From: Hymenoscyphus infarciens
Lineage: Eukaryota > Ascomycota > Leotiomycetes > Helotiales > Helotiaceae
Assembly: GCA_001414345.1 (NCBI GenBank)
Contig: LLCB01000041.1
Coordinates: forward strand, 186,001 to 250,000
Length of the DNA stretch: 64,000 nt
Reading direction: 5' to 3'
The translations under genes were made by a program, and so were the position numbers. The notes under the pieces are model-generated. The model saw only the letters and a list, made by a program, of their open reading frames with translations. It ran no database searches and was not told the origin of the DNA. This document shows positions 57,904-64,000 of the stretch, piece by piece (position 1 is the stretch's first letter; each line of letters starts with the position of its first letter).

Positions 57904-58623
57904 GATTTATATATTAAGGATTTATTAAGTAAAGTGAGTAAAGAGAGTAACTAATCATATAATTAAGTAAAAAGTCGATTTATTTAAAGTTTTAAGATAC
58001 CTAGCTAACTCGCTTTATATGTTAGTCGTAGCGACTCTAAAAGCGTACTTACTCTAAAACCAGTATCTTATACTCTTAAAGATATAATAAAGCAACTACT
58101 AAGCCTAATTAGGTAATTTTTGTATATATAGATAGCATAGTATTAACTTGATAAAAGTCTTTATAATATCTAAATCATTAAAGGTAATCTATATACTATA
58201 TACTATTTTATAATTAATTAGGTTATAATTATAAGCTTTTAGAGAGAGCATTAGCACTATCGGTAATAAATTAGTACTAAAGAGCTATATATAAACTTAG
58301 GAGCTATATATAGCTATCTTTTAAAATTTATTACTTCTTAACATATGCTTTAAATACTTATTCTATTATAAATATAGCTCTTTACTAGTATATAGTTAAT
58401 TATCTCTAAAAATTATAATTTTCTAACTATTAGTTATTAAGTAATTAATTATTTAGGTTATATATTTAGAGTTACTACGTTTTAGAGTCGCTACGACTAA
58501 CTTATATAGCAAGTTAGTAAGGAATCTTAAAAGATAAATTTAATTAGACTTTTACTTAATTATATAATTAGTTACTCTCTTTACTCACTTCACTTCACTT
58601 AATAGATCCTGAATATATAAATC
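57904..58623. mobile_element. 720-bp terminal-inverted-repeat element (MITE-like)
   Basis: The left arm 57904 to about 58062 and right arm about 58461-58623 are inverted copies of roughly 155-160 bp at an estimated 75-80% identity. Well-kept parts are GATTTATATATT at both ends, GAGTAAAGAGAGTAACTAAT and GTTAGTCGTAGCGACTCTAA. Length differences occur near a GTGAA stutter in the right arm. The 400-bp interior has no coding capacity. A clear target duplication was not found. Confidence 0.75.
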
Positions 58624-58840
58624 CATTGTTGAACATTTCAGAACTTTTTTCAATAAATATAAATAATCTAGATATTCTGGAATAACATAATTCAAAACCT
58701 AAAATTACACGACATACTACTACAAACTCCATAGTAATAAAAAACAGGTATATTTTCTTCACTGTATGCGGGAATATATGACGAGAAATTCATAAGACGA
58801 TGTTGGCATTGACAAGATGATTAGATTGTGTTCGTAATTA

Positions 58841-61564
58841 CTACCTACCTAATCTCTCATTTTCCTCGTCGCCTTCATACATCGCAAAGGGATCGAGGAT
58901 AGCCTTTGGTGGCCATTCTTGTGTCTCCTCATATCCCTCAAACTCAAATTCCCACTTTCCACTTCCGATCTCAATCACTTCTCTCTTACCTTTTCCCGGA
59001 AGCTCAACCCTCCCCGTCGAATTTGGAGGCACAACGACAGCCATCTTGAACAGTTTTTGGTCGATGTCCAACTCCCACTCACAGGATATCAGCCCATAAG
59101 GTCCTAGATGCGAAGTCTTTGCTTTCGTGATTGAACCACCTGGCATAGGTGCAAACTTAATTCTTTTCCATCCAGCGCCTTTCACGTCATTCTCATTTTC
59201 TGCCTTTTGAAGATCAACTCCTCCGACACAACCAAAGAGCCATTTGCCAACACTACCGAGCGCATAGTGATTAAAACTAGTCATGCTTCCCGGGTTGATA
59301 TCGCCATTTGGAAGCATGCTATCCCATCTTTCCCACATAGTCGTAGCTCCCATCGTGATCGGATATAGCCAAGATGGACAACGCCTTTCGAGAAGCATTC
59401 TGTATGCAACCTGCTTGTAGTTTTTGTCGCCCCCGGAGGAAAGTGCGGGTAAGATAATAGGGGTTCCGACAAAACCGGTACCAATTCGGAATCTCGATGC
59501 TCGTGAAAGACGTGCCAGTCTTGCACGAGCTTTCTCAGTCTCTTGTGAACTTCTGAACAAATCGAATTCCAATGCAAGAGAAAGCGAAGTCATAGTGTCC
59601 GGAGCCAGGCGACCTACTGGGGTGATGTATGTTTGTTGGAACCAGGATTTCAAACTGACAGCAACTTCTCCAAAGGTCTTTTTCTCTTCAGGCCGTCCTA
59701 GGATACTAGCGATTTGACCTATGAGCTGGGTGATATGGACGAGATAGGCATTAGCAATAAAATGGGGATCTGTTTTTCCATCTGCGGGAGATGACGGAGG
59801 GGCTGCGGGGTCAAGCCAGTCGCCCAATTGGTGTCGTGTATCATCCCAAAGTCCATTATCCTGCCTTGGAATACTATTCCACCAAGCTTTCATACTCGTG
59901 AATTGACTTTCTAAGATTGACTTATCTCCAAAATCGAGGAATAAATCCCAAGGTGTTATGACAGCCACATCTCCCCACACTGCCTGCGGGGAGTTCAGTC
60001 TCGCTTCGATGACATTTGGCACAACTTGTGGAACGACACCATCAAACTCTTCTATTTGCTCCAGAGAAAGATCTTGCAACCAGCTCCATAGCATGCCGCT
60101 AGTATCATAAAGAAAGTTTGCTGTCGGGGAAAATATCTGAATGTCTCCGGTCCAACCGAGACGCTCATCACGCTGAGGACAATCCGTAGGAATGCCGACG
60201 AAATTTCCTCTCATTCCCCAATGAATATTCTGGTGTAGCTGATTTACCATGGGTTCGTTGCACTCAAACCAACCTGTTGGTTCCATGTCGGTATGGATGA
60301 CGACTGCCTCGATATCTCCAACTGATGGCTCGCCAGTTTCAGATGGCCAACCTTCGACTTGAACGTATTGAAATCCGTGAAATGTGAATTTTGGCTCCCA
60401 TTCTATCGCCAGTCCTGAAAGCACAATTGTATCCATCGCTTTGCAATCTCTAAGGGGTCTCGTGGCAACTTCCTCGTGCTCTAGAACTTCCGTATGGGTT
60501 AAGACGAGTTTGTGACCCTTGGGACCAGTCGTGCGGAGTCGAACTCCCCCCACCAAATTTTGTCCGAAATCCACAATGACCTTATTCGACGGACTTCTCC
60601 AGATCTTTTTTGGCTTCAAAGTTTCGATCTTGCGGATTGGTGGCCCCTGTGGTGCAAGCAAAGTGGCTCTTGGGAAGTCTAAAACCTGTGCGGGCTTCCA
60701 TTCTGTGTCTTGAAACTCGCTTGAAGCCCAACCTTTCACCTCCGTATTGTAATCGTAGATTTCTCCATCGTATAACTCACTCGAAATAATTGGTCCGGTC
60801 GAACTCTTCCAGCTCTCGTCAGAACCTACAATCAATTTCTCGTCATCCTCAAATCCAATCTCAATTTGGGCCAGGGCTGCGAGTTGATCGCCATAGATGA
60901 ATCTCTTGCCACCCTCAAAACCGAGCCTTCCACAATACCAGCCCTCTCCTACTTCAACCCCTATCGTATTTTCCCCGCTTTTCAGAAGTGCAGTGACATC
61001 ATAAGTCTGATACATCAATCTGTACTTATAACTTGTCCATCCAGGAGCAAGAACATGGTCTCCAACTCGGACACCATTGATGGTAGCTTCGTAAACACCG
61101 TAACTTGTGATGTACAATCTTGCAGTCGTGATCTTCTTTCTTACCTGGAAGCTCTTTCGAAACAAGATCGGCTGCAACGCGCCATTAGTCGTTATCGTGT
61201 TCTTGGCTGTGATTACTTGTGCAGTCCAATCGTCGCGTTGAAGTCCAGCTTCAACTTCCACAAATTCAGACCATGATGTAGTTTGTGAGTCCCTTCCCGT
61301 CGCACGAACACGCAAACGTGCTCGTTCTCGTGATTTTAATGGAGTCGTGGGCCATGGAACCAATACCGAGTCATCGCTCTGAACCTTAAAGGTCTCTGGT
61401 TGAGAGTTGACCGACCGATATATTTCAATCTCGTAAGACTCCTGGGTCCAGTTCTTTGTATCCCCGTCACTGGTGAATCGCCACGAAATCCGTGGGGAGG
61501 CTTCACCGATGCCGAGATTTTCGCGATGGTGTTCAAATTTCGGTAGGGATATGGAAACTGTCAT
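58841..61564 (-). CDS. Alpha-L-rhamnosidase, glycoside hydrolase family 78
   Basis: Releases terminal alpha-L-rhamnose from pectic oligomers, flavonoid glycosides or other rhamnosides. Single exon, 907 aa, the usual length for GH78. The N-terminal beta-domains (about 1-330) include ITSYGVYEATINGVRVGDHV and the GEGWYCGRLGF block of the rhamnosidase N module. The (alpha/alpha)6 catalytic domain carries the signature TDCPQRDERLGWTGD at 460-474, whose acidic residues form part of the active site, and GDWLDP further on. A C-terminal beta-sandwich (KFAPMPGGSITKAK, YGLISCEWEL) closes it. No signal peptide is visible (MTVSISLPKF), so it is probably intracellular and acts on imported oligomers. Shares a pathway with the PL4 lyase at 43-45 kb. 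Codons and frame are intact. Confidence 0.96.
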   Translation of the reverse strand: MTVSISLPKFEHHRENLGIGEASPRISWRFTSDGDTKNWTQESYEIEIYRSVNSQPETFKVQSDDSVLVPWPTTPLKSRERARLRVRATGRDSQTTSWSEFVEVEAGLQRDDWTAQVITAKNTITTNGALQPILFRKSFQVRKKITTARLYITSYGVYEATINGVRVGDHVLAPGWTSYKYRLMYQTYDVTALLKSGENTIGVEVGEGWYCGRLGFEGGKRFIYGDQLAALAQIEIGFEDDEKLIVGSDESWKSSTGPIISSELYDGEIYDYNTEVKGWASSEFQDTEWKPAQVLDFPRATLLAPQGPPIRKIETLKPKKIWRSPSNKVIVDFGQNLVGGVRLRTTGPKGHKLVLTHTEVLEHEEVATRPLRDCKAMDTIVLSGLAIEWEPKFTFHGFQYVQVEGWPSETGEPSVGDIEAVVIHTDMEPTGWFECNEPMVNQLHQNIHWGMRGNFVGIPTDCPQRDERLGWTGDIQIFSPTANFLYDTSGMLWSWLQDLSLEQIEEFDGVVPQVVPNVIEARLNSPQAVWGDVAVITPWDLFLDFGDKSILESQFTSMKAWWNSIPRQDNGLWDDTRHQLGDWLDPAAPPSSPADGKTDPHFIANAYLVHITQLIGQIASILGRPEEKKTFGEVAVSLKSWFQQTYITPVGRLAPDTMTSLSLALEFDLFRSSQETEKARARLARLSRASRFRIGTGFVGTPIILPALSSGGDKNYKQVAYRMLLERRCPSWLYPITMGATTMWERWDSMLPNGDINPGSMTSFNHYALGSVGKWLFGCVGGVDLQKAENENDVKGAGWKRIKFAPMPGGSITKAKTSHLGPYGLISCEWELDIDQKLFKMAVVVPPNSTGRVELPGKGKREVIEIGSGKWEFEFEGYEETQEWPPKAILDPFAMYEGDEENERLGR

Positions 61565-62860
61565 TGTATACTTTTATGTTGTGTATTGCGGTTTATTTGA
61601 TGGGTATGTTGTTGAAGGACGAAGGTTCGATGGAGAAGGTTGGTGAGGGGTCGAGTTCGGGAATTCTTTATGCCGAGGTTAGCGAGCCCCTGAAATATTA
61701 TCTGCGGTTCAAGCCAATCACTGGACGACTATGAAAAAGTAATGTCCCAAAATTGATTATGGGTTTTGGCTAAATAGAGGTCACTATTGACTGTGATTTG
61801 GTCTAGAAGTAACGTGATTTTCAGGTGATGTCAATTGTGAAGTACTAAGTTGAGAGCTTTACTTTTTAGCTCTAAGAGGTTCAGCTCTTAATCTAGTAAG
61901 ATATTTCCAACTACACAGAATCGAACGTGTTAGAAACTTTTTCTAATAAAAGAGAGACATAAAAGCGTGTTATCTTATGTAAAGCCTGTATATTAGTTTC
62001 CCTCTATATGCAAGTTTCCAGTTACTTATAAGTTTTCTAATTTCCTATAAGCAACGATGAAATAATAAGATTGCTGTTTTTATACTAGCGATATATTATA
62101 ATGCTTTTAATTATCTATAGGCGTGGGACTACTGTTAAGCATATTGAAACCAATCATAAATTACCTAGTGAATTTCATCCTTTACTTAAAATAACCCTTC
62201 CTATAATCGTAGATAATAACTAACGAGTAATAGACAAGCCTAGGGTGTTCGGCAAAACCAACCACAATAACAGGTGTAGCAACTAGCACGAGCTATGACT
62301 CCCTAATAGAGACTGATATAGACCCTGGATAACTTAATCAGCAAAGTTTTTTTTTTGGTTAATAGTACTACAAGGACTGCTATTTACGTAGAATAGAAAT
62401 ATCAACTTAGAACCAGTTCACTGGCTATTAATAATTAATTTATAATATATACTTAATATTCGCTACTTTACGAAATAAATATAATTAGGCTCTCTTATTC
62501 TTTGAATAGGTGAAGTTTTCTAATATCATTAGTTGTTACTTATATACTTCAAGATATCGTGCCTTTGCCCTGTTTTATAACCAGAGGAAGTCGTGTAATC
62601 CCTAGATTTGCAGCATTCTCAAACAGAAGACAGAGGATCTTATACATCTCTAATATCCTTACTTCTTACGTCTACTCTCTAATTGGCAATTCTGCCACAA
62701 CTTCTCCCAGCTCCTTGCTCGTAAATGATTTCATGTTATGAAGGGGAATTACTATCTCCCCAGAGTGGTGTACGAAACGTATTTTTGTTGGAGAGTTTTC
62801 GTGTAAAGACTTTGTTGTAGCTGTGACGACCATTGAGAGGGAGACAAGATCTAAGAATCC
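61565..62860. other. Intergenic AT-rich region, no gene seen
   Basis: Upstream of the rhamnosidase gene and downstream of the broken synthetase. Contains an A/T-rich part (61900-62560) and a T10 run at about 62348. No exon or clear repeat. Confidence 0.55.
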
Positions 62861-63880
62861 TTAGGGATTGGTAGATGTAGGGACAGCTTTCATTAGTCGG
62901 GAGTAGTGAAGTAGATTATGAGTGAGATCGAGAGAGATGTTATCCTCTCTGATGATGCTAGATGGTCTGGGGACAGTCATGGGCCAGTTGCAATGTCTGT
63001 TCAACTTTTGAAGAAAGTGCTCTGAGTATCCTTTTGAGGCGGTGTATCCATCAGATCCAGAGGGTGGTGGTGAAACATTTGATAGGGAGATTTCTGATAG
63101 AATGGTCTCTTTGCAATAGCTACCGATTTGAGTTGTGGAGATGTAGTGTAATGGAATTTGGAACGGAAGAGCCATGTTTATGAGTTCTTTGGTGGATTGG
63201 AGGTTGGCTAATTTGAGAGATTGGAAGCTTTTTAGGTGGGAGACGTCAGCTCCGTTGTGGACGAGCAAATTAGAGGTGGAGAATATATTCTCCTGTCTTC
63301 GATGGAAAGTCCAAGGAGGGGTAGCCAAAAGTGGTACTAGCAGGCTCCACCCAGTTGACCAGGCCTTCGTGCCGTAAAATTATTCCCTTCGGAGCACCCG
63401 AAGAACCGCTGGTGTAAAGAATCATTGCTGGGGATTTTGAAGTCGCTGTAATTGGCAGAAGGGATGTATCCAAGGGTTTCTTTGAAACGTTGATTATGGT
63501 CAAACATTCGTCAAGCATAGGATGAATGTGATGATCGATATCCTTGTCTATAAGAACAATATTTGATTTGCAATCAATGATACTTGCTAATATACGTGAT
63601 TCCGGGATATTGAGATCCAGTGGTACGTAAATAGAGCCAATTCACGTGATGGCAAAGATAGAACAGATCCAATTTGGGGTAAGTTCTTGTAGGACTACCA
63701 CGTTTGATCCATTTTGCACTGCATAATTTTTGAGCAATGCTGCAATCTCATTCGTTCGCTTGGCCATTTGAGTGTATGTCATGAAAGTTCCTAGGGCAGT
63801 TCGGATGGCCGGAGAATCTGGTTGGTTTTCTGTTATTGCCTCAACACGACGGACAAGTGTATCTTCTCACCGTTTTTGGT
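62861..63880 (-). pseudogene. Remnant of an NRPS or PKS-NRPS: adenylation fragment joined to reductase fragment
   Basis: Read on the minus strand from about 63880: LVRRVEAITENQPDSPAIRT, YTQMAKRTNEIAALL, then IFAIT, a TGA stop near 63644, IGSIYVPLDL, and the adenylation core A3 motif ILYTSGSSGAPKG (about 63427-63389). Shortly after GLVNW the frame shifts into a different domain: FQSLKLANLQSTKELI, IPLHYISTTQIG, SGSDGYTASKGYSE and VPRPSSIIRE, the NAD(P)-binding thioester reductase found at the C-terminus of such synthetases. Most of the adenylation domain and the whole carrier domain are missing. Intact enzymes would activate an amino acid and release the product reductively; this copy cannot. 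Sequence upstream of 63880 to the window edge may hold more of it. Confidence 0.78.
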
Positions 63881-64000
63881 AGGATGAACCCGGAATATCT
63901 ATTTAGAGCCTGTAATATGGACGGCAAGAAAATAAGAAACTTACCGTGAACTGCGACTGACACCTTGAGTAACGCGTTCCACGGGATACACGACCAGCTC
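63881..64000 (-). other. Window edge, possible upstream part of the broken synthetase
   Basis: Too short to judge. A GTAAGT on the minus strand near 63944 could be a donor site of an older exon. Confidence 0.3.

Noticed and set aside
62559..62741. Plus-strand 60-codon frame
   Set aside because: Random frame in AT-rich DNA opposite no known gene; no support.

Overview
The window reads as nuclear DNA of a filamentous ascomycete (Pezizomycotina; Leotiomycetes such as Helotiales is my best guess from protein flavour, not proven). The reasons are short introns with GT..AG ends and CTAAC-type branch sites, a NACHT-ankyrin gene, fungal-type secreted enzymes, and long AT-rich blocks with a repeat-induced point mutation (RIP) signature: CpA/TpG almost absent, TpA in excess and no open frames.

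Layout. 1-11.5 kb is gene-bearing: a NACHT-ankyrin gene cut by the window edge (+), a plasma-membrane syntaxin with two tiny 5' exons (+), a beta-carbonic anhydrase (-) and a conserved protein of unknown function (-). About 11.56-18.64 kb is RIP-ruined repeat DNA. It holds a well-delimited LTR element (15137-18270) with two 387-bp LTRs and a TAAAT target duplication. About 18.64-22.5 kb is an island of normal composition with one GPI-anchored, yapsin-like aspartic protease. About 22.5-34.8 kb is a second RIP block. It contains the 5' half of a Ty1/Copia element on + and a complete but dead Copia element on - (26451-32645, 159-bp LTRs) that abuts it.

35-64 kb is again gene-bearing: a ZZ/EF-hand membrane protein (-), a transcription-factor-like gene without a zinc cluster (+), a PL4 rhamnogalacturonan lyase with nine exons (+), an amidoligase-2 family protein (-), an unknown 247-aa protein (-), a conserved secreted protein (-), a convergent pair of paralogous tetraspan genes of which one carries two in-frame stops, a GH78 alpha-L-rhamnosidase (-) and the wreck of an NRPS or PKS-NRPS (-). 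Small inverted-repeat elements are scattered between the genes. One has interstitial telomere-type repeats between its arms.

Functional links. The PL4 lyase (secreted) and the GH78 rhamnosidase (no signal peptide) could act in sequence on pectic rhamnogalacturonan I: the lyase cuts the backbone outside the cell and the rhamnosidase trims imported rhamnosyl oligomers. The transcription-factor-like gene lies just upstream of the lyase, but a regulatory link is only a guess. The other genes look independent. I saw no CRISPR array, rRNA or convincing tRNA gene. Exon boundaries were worked out by eye from splice signals and frame continuity.
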